64,000 nucleotides of DNA from Lineus longissimus (lineage: Eukaryota > Nemertea > Pilidiophora > Heteronemertea > Lineidae), in assembly GCF_910592395.1 (NCBI RefSeq), contig NC_088320.1:10908501-10972500 (forward strand), written 5' to 3'. Under the pieces are notes generated by a model. The model did no database searches, was not told the DNA's origin, and worked only from the letters and a program-made list of their open reading frames with translations. Position 1 is the first letter of the stretch, and every line of letters starts with the position of its first letter. The position numbers and the translations under genes are program-made. Below, piece by piece: positions 21,706-33,589 of this stretch.

Positions 21706-22586
21706 GAATCATTATAATCATACCAATTAAAAATGCTTCCTTTTCGTCATAACATTTATGCCTAACAAATTTGATAGTTCCAGTTAGTTCCTGTTCATTT
21801 TCTGGTATAGTTGGCTATGGTCTCACTGACCACCTGATGACCTGAACCGTAGGTTTGGCTTTGCTAGACAATTGGTAAGTTTGTCTGGATGCAAAACCAA
21901 AAGACCGAGTGAGGCACACCCCCTAACACTAACTGCATGAAAATGGTCCGAAACTAATTCCAATTCCCGATTACTTGAGTGTCATAAAGAGTTTCAACCA
22001 CAGATGTAAAAACTTGCCTGCATGATAATAGCTCGCAAAAGGAAATGCATCACAATAATGCTTCCAACCATAGATTAGGATTGTACTTCTCCAAATCGAA
22101 AGATTACAGTGTCTCAGAGACGTTTGATTGACTTGGAAATAGTAGTGGTCTCAATAATTTTCCAATATAGTGATCCATGCATGGAACTGTTTGCCTTTAC
22201 AGGCCATATAATTATAGTAGGGTCTATGTCCTTACGATTCTTTGATATTCCATCCTCATTACACAGGTAGTGGCATGTAAAAATACTCGTCCCGCTTTTT
22301 TCTCCCATGAAAATAGGCCTGACATCTCCAAGTGCAGAGCCACTGCTCAAGAAGGAGAAAGGACAACAAGAAGTCAATAATGCAACAGCTCAAGATAAAC
22401 AATGACACGTAGGTTGAAAGAGTGTTTGGTCTCTGCAACGTAACATACATGTACAATGATGCACGGAATCGTTAGATGCATAGTATATGTCCCCACAATT
22501 CTTTGATATTCCGTCCTCATTACACATTTTGGTATCTCAACCCAACAAAGATTTCACGATGATTAGCACCATGTTTATTATTCAAT
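21706..22586. other. non-coding stretch with a ~40-bp direct duplication
   Basis: The sequence GATTCTTTGATATTCCATCC plus its ATTACACA extension (about 22235-22265) recurs with few changes at about 22497-22525. No gene is recognised. Confidence 0.5.
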
Positions 22587-23712
22587 GAATGATCCAGGGA
22601 CCATGTGCTCACCTCACGTAATGTTAATACAAGTCATTTGTAGTGAATGTACATGTCACATGGAAATTGGTTGACATCTGTTCAGCAGTTTAGTGGTTAT
22701 AAGACTTTGTTGAATTTTCAAGATCATGGTGGCCTGGCGGCCATATTTGTCATTAGATTAGCCTACATTAAAACCATACATTGTCAGTCCACCCATAAAG
22801 GGCCAACCATCAGCGCCAATAGCGAAGGTTTTATTCGGCGCACGAACTAAAATTTCTTGAGCAGACGATGCGTGCTTTGCATTACAGACCATGTGACCTG
22901 TATTGTAGTTTGGCTAGTTTAGGTTGAATAAAAGCAAATAAGATAATTGGGGGAAGACAAATTCATTAGGTTAGTTTCAAAGAACATTTTGTTGAAGATT
23001 TCATCGGATTCTGTTGGATAAAACAAGTTTGTTTGTAATGTGATTTATTCAAAAAGGAATTATACAATAGAGAGTAGCACTAGGGCTGAAGCTATGCATT
23101 AATTAATAGCCCTAGCTTGTTAGCAAACGGCAATAAAGTATGTAAATTAGACAACAAGATCATGATCAGATCATAAGTTTCAGAGTAATAATAGGACTTT
23201 GTTTGATTTTCAATAGGACCACCTAGCAGCATAATTATTTGATGTTCGAGCAAGGGGATTGAATAGAGGGTTGCTGGATACATGTCTTTAGCATCTTCTA
23301 GCTTAATATAAAAACGAAACGTGCTGACTATCGGTGATTTAGTGAATTTCGCCTCTGTGACCTTGAAAAGTAAGTCAGACAGAAAACCAAGAGGATGATG
23401 GAGCCTTGTTAGAAGTACATACAGCATTTTTTTCAAACTTTTTCCTACCAGTATTATGAGAGAGATATTGCATATTGTCACTTTTAACATTTGTCCCCCT
23501 GGTGGCCATTAATTTGAAACGGGGCCGAAACTTGGTCTCCAAGGTAGCATTACATAAGCACACATGTGTACCAAGATTCAAGTCCAATAGCTCCAACAGA
23601 AACGAAACGTTCCCTGCTAACGGACGACGACGGATCCAGCGGACGGCAGACGACGATATACGACGGACGCCACGCTAGACCAAAAGCTCACATTTGAGAG
23701 GTTAGCTAAAAA
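22587..23712 (-). repeat. repeat family R1, copy 2 (interrupted and degenerate)
   Basis: 22587-22756 matches the palindromic end of R1 (ATGATCCAGGGACCAT, then GCTCACCTC, then the GGTGGCCTGGCGGCCATATT motif). 23333-23712 matches the hairpin end (CCTCTGTGACCTTGAAAAG, GGACGGACGCC-like block near 23668, GAGGTTAGCTAAAAA). The intervening ~575 bp does not match R1 and probably represents insertion plus deletion. Confidence 0.7.
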
Positions 23713-24771
23713 CGTGCATGATTATTATACATACTGAAAGATTTAATGACAGTCATCTTTTGAAAGAATTCCTTTCTCAGATTCCTGTTGTCCAAACGTC
23801 AAACCGGCAATTCAATTTTAAAAAAAAAACAGAAACAGGATATTGTAATGTGTCCTCACCATAACTCTGTACGTGTAGACAGTGTTTCTGCCAGAAATAA
23901 ATTCAAGGGGGGGGGGCAAAACCATAATTTTGCAGAAAATCCTGGTCAAAACAACAAATTTTGCCTGTTTTTGGACAATTTAGGGGGGCAACTGCCCCCC
24001 TTGCCCCCCCTCTGGGGGAAACCCTGGTAGATGCAAATTAAGTCTACATAGCACATAGAAAGAAATTGCATTGATGTGCAGAAGTGTCATATGAAGGGGA
24101 GGGCTAAGGCCGCACCAGTGACATTCAATTCTATTGTGCTCACTGGCATTTAGATTGTAAATGTGGTGCACTGAATTGCCAAATGAAGAGGAAGGCCAAG
24201 GCTGCACCAGTAGCATTCACTCTATTTTCACTCTATTTTACTTCACTATATATATTATGCGTTATGAACAAAACAACCAACAACCCTTCAATGGGCACTG
24301 ACCGTGACAGCCTGCCAGATTTAGAAGCACCGGTGTGCAATACTGATAGTACCAGGTAACGTCGTTTGACGCTAGCAGATTAGAGCTTCTGGCTTTTGCT
24401 GTCAGGGAAAAAGAAAATGGCGTGACAATTACCTATACCGAATGTTTTGATACATGTCACAAAATACTGGTTGCAGTATTCAGAATGCAACTGAGAAATA
24501 CACATTCATGTGATTCAATTCTGCCACACCCAATCGTCCAGTCATTTTTGTCACATCCTCACTCCCACAAAACAGTGCGAAGCATTGGCCAACAATTGAT
24601 TTTAAAAGACCTTGTTTAGCTTATTTCTGTATTGGATATATGCAGGGAATGAATATTGAAACGTGGTAATTCAGCAATTAGTAATCCCATTTTTTGAACC
24701 AGTTCAATTTACTTCAGTATCTCACCTTTGACAAGCGTAAGGATCCATACACATGCGGGTGTATACAAAAC
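23713..24771. other. non-coding stretch with a duplicated segment
   Basis: 24297-24400 (GTGACAGCCTGCCAGATTTA through AACGTCGTTTGACGCTAGC) is a diverged duplicate of 26128-26222. A short G run lies at about 23910 and a C/G-rich hairpin (TAGGGGGGCAACTGCCCCCC-like) at about 23981. No gene is recognised. Confidence 0.5.
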
Positions 24772-25068
24772 CAAGACCTAAGACATAAGACCTAAGACCT
24801 AAGATCCCCCGAAGTACAAAACTAAGACCCAGGTACAAAACTAAGATCCCCGAGGTACAAAACTAAGACCCAATTCCAAACTAAAATTTTGAAGAAAAAT
24901 ATCAGAGTCTTAGTTTTGTACATCAGGGGATCTTAGTTTTGTACGTACAAAACTAAGATCCCCGAGGTACAAAACTAAGACCCAATTCCAAACTGAAATT
25001 TTGAAGAAAAATATCAGAGTCTTAGTTTTGTACAAAACTAAGATCCCTGATGTACAAAACTAAGACCC
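24772..25068. repeat. satellite-like array of TACAAAACTAAGACC motifs with inverted copies
   Basis: Short units such as GTACAAAACTAAGATCCCC and GTACAAAACTAAGACCC occur in both orientations. A ~75-bp block (from GATCCCCGAGGTACAAAACT through GAAGAAAAATATCAGAGTCT) is duplicated at about 24845-24915 and 24957-25030. Inverted copies around 24905-24960 would fold back on each other. The same core motif appears in direct orientation at 46128-46205. Confidence 0.85.
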
Positions 25069-25887
25069 ATGATTTCTTTCCAAATTCTGCCCCTCTTTCG
25101 AATTCATTTTGATGTAGTAATATCACCTTTGAGATGCATGCAGTTGCTCCATCTGAATAATACCTCCATATGCACTATGCAGGCACGACCGGTCATCACT
25201 CTAGCATATACTCTAGCATATACGGCCTCCATCCAACTCCACAAAAAGTGGCGAAACCGGTGCAATACTCCTTTGAGTCATTCGGAGGAGCGCCGCCATC
25301 GGAAGAGTTGGAACGAGTAAAATATGAACGTTTTCTTATCCATCAATTACATACTAACCGAGTCAAACAACGTTATTGCAATATAGGCAGAGAAGGAAGG
25401 AATTGTTTTGCAATTTTTATTTTTGCGGATTACAGACATTCGCAAAAAACGCAAAATTGAAAATACCACAAAAATTTCCCATTTTACAAGTCATAAATGA
25501 AATAGCTTAGTAGTGTGTCGAGGTAAGAAGGGAGTCTCTGTTGTGTATAATGTATTGTTATATGCAACATGTACATACGCATGGATGTTTGATACAACCC
25601 GCGAGTTTTTTCAAGACCCGTGTCTTCGCCGTGTGTCAAAAAACCCGGGGCGCACTTACACCTATCAGTGGTGTTAGATAATGGTTAATAGCCCCGGCGA
25701 CAGGTGCGCTGTAGGTAGGGAGCTCTCCTGTCTTTCTTTCCCGTTGGAGGGGAATTTCGCATGCGCAATACCGAGGCAACTACACCGCGCCATCTGTCGC
25801 CGGATCGTAGAACTTGCAATTGCCTTGTCTATTCAGATTCCACCTATCAAAAAACCTGTGTTGAACACGGGTCTAAATTAGCCCCCG
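25069..25887. other. non-coding stretch, no gene recognised
   Basis: It contains repeated phrases of CCTATCA, ACACGGG and TTTGACACAC-type sequence (25580-25990), suggesting a degenerate inverted repeat centred on the palindrome at 25888-25917. No protein motif was seen. Confidence 0.4.
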
Positions 25888-25917
25888 ATTAGCCCCATCG
25901 AGCTCGATGGGGCTAAT
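25888..25917. repeat. perfect 30-bp palindrome
   Basis: ATTAGCCCCATCGAG is followed immediately by its exact reverse complement. Looser inverted similarity extends outwards (ACACGGG... / ...CCCGTGT; ACCTATCA / TGATAGGT near 25664 and 25994), consistent with the centre of a foldback element. Confidence 0.85.
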
Positions 25918-26523
25918 AGACACGGGGATTTGACACACAGGACTATTTAGACACGGCAATTCATAGGTGTAAGCGCCAAAGACACGGGGATTTGATAGGT
26001 GGAAGTACGACTAATGTTTCATTGACAAGGCCATCTTTTGAAGAAAAAAATCCTGTTGTGGCTGATAAGATACGAAATACAAATGCATGTAAGAAAACGC
26101 CAAAAAAAGAGTTTTTCTAAGAGCACGGACAGTGACAGCATGTCAGGTTTAGAAGCACTAAGTGCAATAATGCCTTTTCAGAAGAACCTTGGCAAATAAC
26201 GTCGTTTGACGCTGGTAGAAAGGATAGTGCTCATGGCATCTGATGCCGCTACAAAAGAACACGGCCTAACACTTTCACTTGCACTTGCACTGACCGTGGA
26301 TATCATAACTTGGTGGTGTATTCAGAAGGTTACTAATCAATATCAATGCACACACGACATCGCCGAAAATGATGCTCTATCAATGGGCACTGACAGAAAT
26401 ACTCGGCAAGTTTTAGAAGCACCCACGGCATATCCATTTAGCGCTCTTGAGAACAATCTTGATAATAATGTCATGTTTGACTATCCTACAGATCTATACT
26501 TTGACTCTATAAAAGCTTAGGGC
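25918..26523. other. non-coding stretch with duplicated segment
   Basis: 26128-26222 repeats 24297-24400. The 104-codon ORF at 26206-26520 has a hydrophobic middle but lies within duplicated repeat sequence and has no recognisable domain. Confidence 0.35.
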
Positions 26524-26868
26524 CTAATGCCATCTACACATTATACATCGGCAAATCCATGTCAGCACAAGGAATAGACTTATTCTGTCCCCACAGCAAC
26601 TCATTAGATGCAGATTTATACTTTGTCCCCACAAAAGCTCAGAGCCTGATGTTGTCTACACATTATACATCGGCAAATCTATGTCCCCGCAAGGAATAGA
26701 GTTATTTCTGTCCCCACATCAACTTATTAGATGCAGATTTATACTTTGTCCCAACAAAAGCTCAGAACCTAATGCCGTCTACACATCACTCTTCGGCAAA
26801 TCCATGTCCCCACAAAAGATAGACTTATTTCTGTCCCCACAATAACTCATTAGATGCAAATTCAGTCC
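26524..26868 (+). repeat. three tandem units of about 122 bp
   Basis: The phrase CTACACATTATACATCGGCA recurs at about 26533, 26655 and 26777 (third copy diverged), each followed by TATGTCCCC..., TTATTTCTGTCCCCAC and ATTAGATGCA. The array lies just upstream of the candidate LTR of element B. Confidence 0.85.
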
Positions 26869-27004
26869 AGCGATGTGTAAATCGCATCGCTGTACACAGA
26901 AGTGTCATATGAAGAGGAAGGCTTTTGTATTGTTGACTCTTGCAGTTTGATAGTGTACATGTAAGTCATTTCATGTTGTACCTCTCTGTGCGAGTTAATA
27001 GATG

Positions 27005-27317
27005 TGTTAGAATAAAAGTTGCATCCAGTCACATATGTTCTATTATCAGCTTCCTAGCTACATTGCACACTACTGCCATCTACCAACAAGCAGCTGACTT
27101 ATTGTCCTTAAGATAATGTCACCTCTGATCTAGTTGTTTACAAGACCATATAAGGAATAGACCTATATCTGCATCTTCTTAACCTACTTAGGGTTGCTTC
27201 AATTCCACCAGAGCCAAGCAATGTTGTAGCCGTCTCATCTCTACATTAAAACCACCTGAACCAGAATACCTATCGATCTTATTCTTATTCCAATAAATAA
27301 ATTCCATGGATAAAACA
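27005..27317 (+). promoter_or_regulatory. candidate 5' LTR of element B
   Basis: The right edge is set by the primer-binding site at 27318 and the preceding ...AACA. The left edge is a guess at TGTTAG, giving an LTR of about 310 bp. It contains CATATAAGG (TATA-like, about 27146) and AATAAATAAA (about 27290) as poly(A) signal. There is no second LTR to compare because the element is truncated. Confidence 0.4.
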
Positions 27318-27331
27318 TGGTGTCAGAGTGC
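27318..27331 (+). promoter_or_regulatory. primer-binding site of element B
   Basis: TGGTGTCAGAGTGC directly follows an LTR-like ...CA end. TGG at the start is complementary to the CCA tail of tRNAs, and TGTCAGAG is the usual form for tRNA-Leu-type primers in Mag/SURL-type elements (family knowledge). Confidence 0.6.
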
Positions 27332-27658
27332 TTTTGGTGCTATTTAAAGTGACTTTCACATAAGGATGTATGAGGATTTATAAACTTTTGTCATCACCCT
27401 CTGGAAAATGACTTGACTCTTGCTGAGAACAATAGATTCCAACATGGCTGCCATGAAAAGGGAGTGGATCCTGGAAAAAAGTTAATTTCAATCCGAATTC
27501 AGCAAATGGAATAGGAAAACGATAGTACAAACGGAAATTACTATAACATTCTGGTAAGATTACTAAGTTTCACTCCTGAACTCTGAACTGCAAAGTGGCA
27601 AAAAGTTCCCTTGGAATAACCACGTACATATGCACATTGTGGATAGGCTGTATCCGTC

Positions 27659-29101
27659 ATGACGACCACAGAGCCAACTCCGACAACCATTACAACAACG
27701 TACGTTGTAGCTGGGAGCGAGCTATCAGGGATTAAACCACCATTTTTCGATTGGGAGGCATCAAACCTTACCCAACAATTCAAGACTTTTAAACGCTATT
27801 GTGAACTGGTGCTGCAAACGCCCACCTATGCAACCAAGGCCCCGAAAGAGACAGTTAACTTCATCCTACTATGGATGGGGCCTCAAGCCATTGAAATCTT
27901 TGACAATTTAAAGTTCGAGAACGAGACGCACAAAGATGATCCTGCAAAAGTATGGGCAGCTTTCCTGTCATACTTTGAGCCCAAGTCAAACTACCGGCTA
28001 GAACGTTTTCAACTTCGTGACTTTACGCAAAACCCTAATGAATATGTCGATTCCTTCCTAACCCGCCTCAAAGTGCAGGCGCAGAAATGTAACTTTACCG
28101 ACCTCGCCCAGATGGAGGACCAACTAATCGACCAGATCGTAAAGGGGACAGCACATCCAACCGTTCGCAGAAAACTGCTGAGCCAAGAGCCCTCGAAATT
28201 GACACTCGACAAAACCATGGAATACGCCCGCACGTATGAGTCGACGCAATCTCAAATGGAATCATTCGACGGAAAAGCTACCGTTTCCGAGATACGACAA
28301 CGAATGCGTGGATGTGGCCGAGGCCGAGGTCGTGGACGTAGCCAAAGTCGCAACCGTCACGGTCAATCCTACCCTAGAACCAGCGCAACTGCCTGCCAGT
28401 TTTGTGGTGGAAACGCCCACCAACGTGACAAATGCCCCGCCAGATCTGATGAATGTAATCAATGTGGTAAACTAGGCCACTGGGGAAAAGTATGCCAGTC
28501 ATCAGCACAACGGGAACGTAGTGAATCCAGGCCATCCCGAGGTCGTGGCAATCGAGGCCATGTGCCAAGCCGTGGTCGGAATTACGGAAAAAACAGCTCG
28601 CACCATACCGGAGGAAACATACACGAGCTTTCTAAGGACAATCAACAGTTTGTTGATGATTTCAGTTCATTAACCTTCGACTCCATCGACGTGGATAGAA
28701 GGACGGAAGCCTACGCTACCGTAAACATTCAACATGGGAAGAGAAACGCTAAATTACGTGGGAAGGCAGACACAGGCGCGCAAGGAAACGTCTTGCCACT
28801 GCGCACCTTCCGCAACATGTTTCCAGACCAACTTGATCAAAATGGGCTACCAACGGGCACAGAGTCATCACCCGTCAAACTCACTGCATATAACGGAACA
28901 AACATTCTGCAATACGGTTTAGTCACAATGTCCTGTCAATATTTTGAAGGATCATGGGCTGAAACAAAGTTTTATGTAGTGGACACTGCCGGTCCCGTCA
29001 TCTTTGGTTTGCAGACATGTATCCATCTGGGCCTTGTCCAGATGAACTGCGAAGTAAGCATTGACTCTACTTCATCCATTATTCGCTCGAAAGAGGAATG
29101 A
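27659..29101 (+). pseudogene. gag-protease of element B
   Basis: The Gag core (FFDWEASNLTQQFKTFKRYC, then RLERFQLRDFTQNPNEYVD) is followed by an Arg/Gly-rich stretch and two regular zinc knuckles, CQFCGGNAHQRDKC and CNQCGKLGHWGKVC. More Arg/Gly sequence follows, then the retropepsin motif KADTGAQGNVLPL. The ORF ends at a UGA at 29099-29101; the same frame runs on (KALYPDRFKGIGQ), so this stop is probably a mutation within one long Gag-Pol frame. Confidence 0.9.
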
Positions 29102-30351
29102 AAGGCACTCTACCCGGACCGTTTAAAAGGAATAGGACAGGACACTTTCCCGGAAAGTACAAACTAACTCTGAAAAATGGTGCACAGCCTGTTATGCACG
29201 CGCCACGCCGTGCCCCGATACAGCTGCGCGAGAAAATAAAGGCAGAACTTGAACGTATGAAAAAACTAGGTGTCATCCGCATAGTGGACACACCCACAGA
29301 CTGGGTCAGTAGCATCACATACGTGCATAAGGCTGATGGGTCTCTTAGAATCTGTCTGGACTCGAAGGACCTTAACCGTAATCTCAAACGCGCACAGCAC
29401 CATACGCCTACATTAGAGGAATTAACGCATCGTTTTGCCAACGCAAAGATTTTCTCAAAACTAGACGCTAAATCTGGCTATTGGTCGATCGAGCTTGATG
29501 AGGAAAGCCAACTCCTCACCACATTTAATAGTCCGTTCGGGCGCCACTGCTTCTGTCGACTGCCATTTGGGCTCCGGACGAGCGGCGACGAATTTCAATC
29601 AGCCGTGGACAAGATCCTAGATGGACTCCACGGAGTCGTAAGCATCCACGATGACATCACCGTCTACGGTGAGGGCGACACAATAGAGGAAGCCACACGT
29701 GATCACGATCGCAACTTGCGAAGGTTGATGGACAGAGCAAGGGAAAACAACCTTGTGTTTAATTACGAGAAAATGAACATTCTCAAGCCCGAAATTGAAT
29801 TTTTCGGAAATATTTACGGACGTTTTGGTGTGCGGCCCGACCCCGCCAAAATTCAAGCAATCAAGGACCTCAAATCGCCAACCAACGTCAAGGAGTTGCA
29901 ATCATTCATTGGCATGATCACGTACTTAGCGCCTCACATACCTAACCTAAGCGACCGTACCGCCAATCTCAGGACACTCCTAAAACACGAGAATGAATTT
30001 CAATGGAATCATGAACAAGAAAGTGCGTTTAGGGACATCCAAGATATGATATGCCAGTCCAGCAATCTAGCATATTTTGATCCCAAGAAGCCGACCGTGA
30101 TCAAGGTCGATGCATCACTGACCGCCTTAGGAGCAGCGTTCACACAGGATGGCAAACCAATCGCGTACGCCTCAAAAAGCCTCACGTCAACAGAAAGCCG
30201 GTACGCGAACATCGAAAGGGAGCTCCTGGCGTGTGTTTTCGGCGCAGAACGATTCCATACAAACGTGTATGGAAAACAATTTACAATCGAATCGGATCAC
30301 AAACCACTGAAGATGATCTCCAAAAAACCATTAACTGCAGCTCCTGCTTGA
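29098..30351 (+). pseudogene. RT and RNase H of element B
   Basis: RT signatures: WVSSITYVHKADGSLRICLD, FSKLDAKSGYWSIEL, FCRLPFGLRTSGDEFQ and the catalytic box in VSIHDDITVYG (His before DD where Mag elements usually have Ala). RNase H: VIKVDASLTALGAAF, SRYANIERELLAC, SDHKPLKM. The first ~15 residues are out of frame with the true protein (frameshift near 29140). A UGA at 30349-30351 replaces what is probably an Arg CGA codon. Confidence 0.9.
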
Positions 30352-30921
30352 TTACTGCGTATGCTACTCAGACTACAGCGATACGACTACGAGAATCGAT
30401 ATGTCCCAGGACGAGACATGACACTGCCGGACAGCTTGTCAAGAATGCCGAAGACCACGAAGGACACGCCAATAGAACTCGAAGCAAGAATCTGCTACGC
30501 ACAGGTTAGCTCATCTAAACTGAGGGAATTGCGCCAGGCGACCGAAAATGACGAGGAACTCTTGACATTGAAACAATTCATAATGAGAGGATTCCCTAAC
30601 ACGCGAAATGAAATACCTAGAGAAATCCGCGAATATTGGCTGTTCCGAGACCAACTAACTATGGACGATGGACTCGTCATTAAAGGAGAACAGATCGTGA
30701 TCCCGAGATCACTGCGCGACGATTTCCTCAATCGCATTCATGAAGCCCATCAAGGCATAAACCGCTGTCAGCAGCGTGCCCGAAATTCAGTCTATTGGCC
30801 AGGGATGAACACTGACAACGAAAATATAGTGAAAACCTGTTTGACCTGTCAAACACACCGCAAATCGCAAGCAAAAGAGACTATGATGCCCATCCTACCG
30901 GACATTCCACCTGTGCCATGA
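30352..30921 (+). pseudogene. RNase H end and integrase zinc domain of element B
   Basis: It continues RT in the same frame after the UGA (LLRMLLRLQRYDY, VPGRDMTLPDSLSRMP). It contains the integrase HHCC domain (HEAHQGINRCQQRARNSVYW, then CLTCQTH). It ends at UGA 30919-30921, where the family has Trp (PPVP-W-xxLGTD), i.e. TGG to TGA. Confidence 0.85.
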
Positions 30922-31490
30922 CACACCCTTGGCACTGATATGTTTGAGGTGGATGGAAAGAACTATATTGTGATGGCCGATTACCATTCGAAATACCCAA
31001 TAGTTGAACAGATGAGAACCATGATGAGCCATGCTACCGCAGAATTTGCGCGAAAAATGTTTTCATTGTTCGGCGTGCCTAACACCGTGATTTCAGATAA
31101 CGGTGGTCCATACATAGGACGTGAATTCAGGGAAATGATCGAAGAACTTGGTATTGTGCACATCACTTGTTCACCAAAGCACGCTAAATCGCACGGCTTC
31201 ATCGCCAAGCTGTGTAAAAACTGCACAAGGCCTCATTCGCAAATCGCTAAAAAAGACTAACGAAGCATTGCTCGCACATCGTACCACACCCCTTGGTCCG
31301 AACATGCCATCTCCAGTAGAACTATTCTTCAATCGACGAATCTCGTCTAATCTGCCAATCAAAGCGCAGAGTTTCGCAACCGATCAGTACCGCGAGAAAA
31401 AAGCTGCAGATGATCGCCAGGTTGAGGACAGGTACAATGCACATGCTAGGGTCTCACTAGCCAGTGGTGATCAGGTCAACATTGGTCCCC
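30922..31490 (+). pseudogene. integrase catalytic core of element B, broken and truncated
   Basis: The first Asp lies in LGTDMFEVDG and the second in ISDNGGPY. The third catalytic position (Glu in SHGFIE of relatives) is lost: the sequence reads SHGFIAKL with a frameshift straight after, and the rest (VKTAQGLIRKSLKKTNEALL, AHRTTPLG) continues in another frame to about 31490. Beyond this the sequence is unrelated. Confidence 0.85.
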
Positions 31491-32446
31491 CCCCAAAAAG
31501 TTCTTCAATCTCAGGCGATTACCATGGATACAGATAAGCCTATCATATCGCTATTGCTGCATGTTCAAATGTCGGTGTCCTGGGTATTTTGTGAAGAGGT
31601 AGCTCTGACGATTATTTGAGGAAAATATCAGCTTCTTCTGTGCACGTCCGCAGTGACCAGGCCTTGCATGCTATTAATAGCTCAATCGGATGTTGACATG
31701 AACTGGTTCCTGTCAGAGTGCATGCACATGTTCTCAAGGTGAGACTTCGCGGTCAAAATGCTCAAAGAAAAGCCGCAACGGCACCCTATTTTGGTATCAA
31801 AATTTAAAATTGTTATTATTTGGCTTTCTCAAGGTGATAAGTAGAAGTTTATAAAAATATTATTTCACCATCCATGTTAATTGTCAAGTTATAAGGCGGC
31901 AAGGTGAAATTTTCAAAATTTTCATCGACGTACAGGGTGTCTCATGTATTGTGCTGCCCCCATGTTCTCATGACTGAATTACTTGATAACAATGAAAGCT
32001 GACCAGATGTATTCTAGAAGCGACAAGTTATTCAGACATGTATAGGTTTATGTGTGAGAGTGATATACTGCAAGGTCGACAGCCACTTGAACAGGGGTAT
32101 GCATGAAATGACGTCGCGCCATTTGTGGAGCCAGGTAGCGATCGCAGCCAGGTAGGCCCGGCCATTGCACTGGCTAGTGAGACCTCTCATTCATTCACAT
32201 TACTGGTCGATTATCACGAGATCTCGCAGGGAGGTGCGTGGTTTACTAGGTGGTGTGTGATGAGGTCGACATGATATTTTGAATATTAACTCTGCTTTTG
32301 GAGATTAGTGTTGGAGGTCACCCTCGCCGTTTATCGTAGGTGAGCCGTCGACCTTTGGTGTGCAAATTGGTTGGAGGTACGCGGCCAGGCATACGGCATC
32401 TTCAATATACATCTTCAACGACTCAGTAACGAGGATACGACTGACT
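31491..32446. other. region upstream of the three-exon host gene
   Basis: No ORF or repeat recognised. The last few hundred bases before the ATG at 32447 should contain the host-gene promoter and 5' UTR. A CATTTGTGGAG/AGCGATCGC region and CpG-containing patches lie at 32105-32240. No TATA box stands out. Confidence 0.4.
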
Positions 32447-32891
32447 ATGGCGGCAATTTCTACAACGCAGCAAAAACATGAAGATGAACAGATTGAGAAA
32501 ATACCGATTTCAAACGCCACGAAAGTTGCTATAAAGGACTTTTTAGATAAGATTTCGGGTAAACTGGCGGGAGGAGGAAATCGTGGGGATTTTTTCTACA
32601 CGAATTTCGTGGCTGTCAATGATCTTCGTTGTACGTTATCTGAGTGCTCTGCTGAACGCGATCTACTGCCTGGGTTATTCAAATCAGCCGCACGCGCACG
32701 ATGTAATGACGTGCACGAGGGGGAATTGGCCTGGGACGTCTTCAAAAACTCTATTGATAAGTTACAGATGGCATGTGAGGATGGCTATTATACAAGAATG
32801 GACAAACGTCTGGCTGCTATCCTCGAGTACATGGATCACTACAATGAAGTAGTACTAGTAGATGAAGATCATAAAGTAGTAGAAGGAACAA
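32447..32891 (+). CDS. exon 1 of a three-exon host gene of unknown function
   Basis: The ATG has a strong context (ACTATGG; MAAISTTQQK). The exon encodes 148 residues plus one base and ends at a near-consensus donor (ACAA|GTAAGTAT). The protein part is mostly helical and charged (KVAIKDFLDKISGKL, FKNSIDKLQMACEDGYYT, RLAAILEYMDHYNEVVL). The intron is phase 1 and matches the acceptor of the exon at 47483. No named domain was recognised. Confidence 0.65.
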
Positions 32892-32961
32892 GTAAGTATA
32901 GGCCTATCCATAAGTAGACCCCTAGGCCTAGGCCTAGTCAATGCATGGAGGTCCATGGTCC

Positions 32962-33461
32962 ATGCAAAGGGGTCATGCTAATTCCCGACCTACCCCGACT
33001 TTTCCCGACATTTCCGGACTTGCGGAAAATGCTGCCAAAATATAGTGTTTTAATCATCAGAATATTTATATTTGTACTGTTTACATACATATACAGCACG
33101 TCTGTTAATTTCAAGACTTTTGAACGATGCTAAGTTGAGCAAAGCAAGTTACATCTACCCAACCGACCGCAATTTTTCTGCAGGTCGGTAATCTTGGTTA
33201 GTTGTGGTTGTCGCTTCTTGTAAACTGTACATGCATACGGCCTTGTCTGAACCCAGCATAAATTAATTATTGGAGTTGATTTGCTCAACTTAGCATCCTT
33301 CAAAAGTCCTGAAATTAACAGACGTGCTGTATATGTATGTAAACAGTACAAATATAAATATTCTGATGATTAATACACTATATTTTAGCAGCATTTTCCG
33401 CAAGTCGGGAAATGTCGGGAAAAGTCGGGGTAGGTCGGGAATTAGCATGACCGATGCAAAG
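32962..33461. mobile_element. hAT-like MITE with ~170-bp inverted repeats and 8-bp target duplication
   Basis: Element 32970-33453 (484 bp) is flanked by ATGCAAAG on both sides. The terminal inverted repeats start GGTCATGCTAATTCCCGACC and run about 170 bp each at roughly 95% identity by eye, leaving a ~130-bp spacer. The 8-bp duplication fits the hAT superfamily. It sits in intron 1 of the host gene, 78 bp after the donor. Confidence 0.9.
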
Positions 33462-33487
33462 TGAACCTTAATCTATCACAGCTATTT

Positions 33488-33589
33488 TTACGGCAGCGTA
33501 AGAAGATGTTCCTTAAACCATTTTCCAGGCATATCCTGCCGCGCATGCGCATCGAGGAAATATTGTAGGGATGACAAGCCAGCCGCCAT
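33488..33589 (-). other. small minus-strand ORF with promoter-like surroundings
   Basis: A 33-codon ORF starts at AAAATGGCGGC (MAAGLSSLQY), the common YY1/start-codon context of animal genes, and contains a CGCGCATGCGCA NRF1-like site. There is no donor or homology. It may be an antisense first exon in intron 1 or chance. Confidence 0.2.

Larger units (their letters stand above)
27005..31490 (+). mobile_element. Ty3/gypsy element B (Mag-like), 3'-truncated and decayed
   Basis: Plus-strand order: LTR-like sequence, PBS, gag-protease, RT, RNase H, integrase. The homology stops at about 31490 within the integrase C-terminal region (LASGDQVNI), with no envelope gene and no 3' LTR. Stops at 29099, 30349 and 30919 and frameshifts near 29140 and 31210 mark it as inactive. 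Confidence 0.85.

Noticed and set aside
21485-21752. Overlapping Pro-rich and Gly-rich ORFs
   Set aside because: Translation of the G-rich minisatellite in both directions.
22114-22456. Minus-strand ORFs of 65-87 codons
   Set aside because: Lie in a region with a local duplication; no motifs and inconsistent frames.
24772-25068. CRISPR-like regularly spaced repeats
   Set aside because: Units are in mixed orientation, spacers are not unique or of constant length, and the DNA is eukaryotic.
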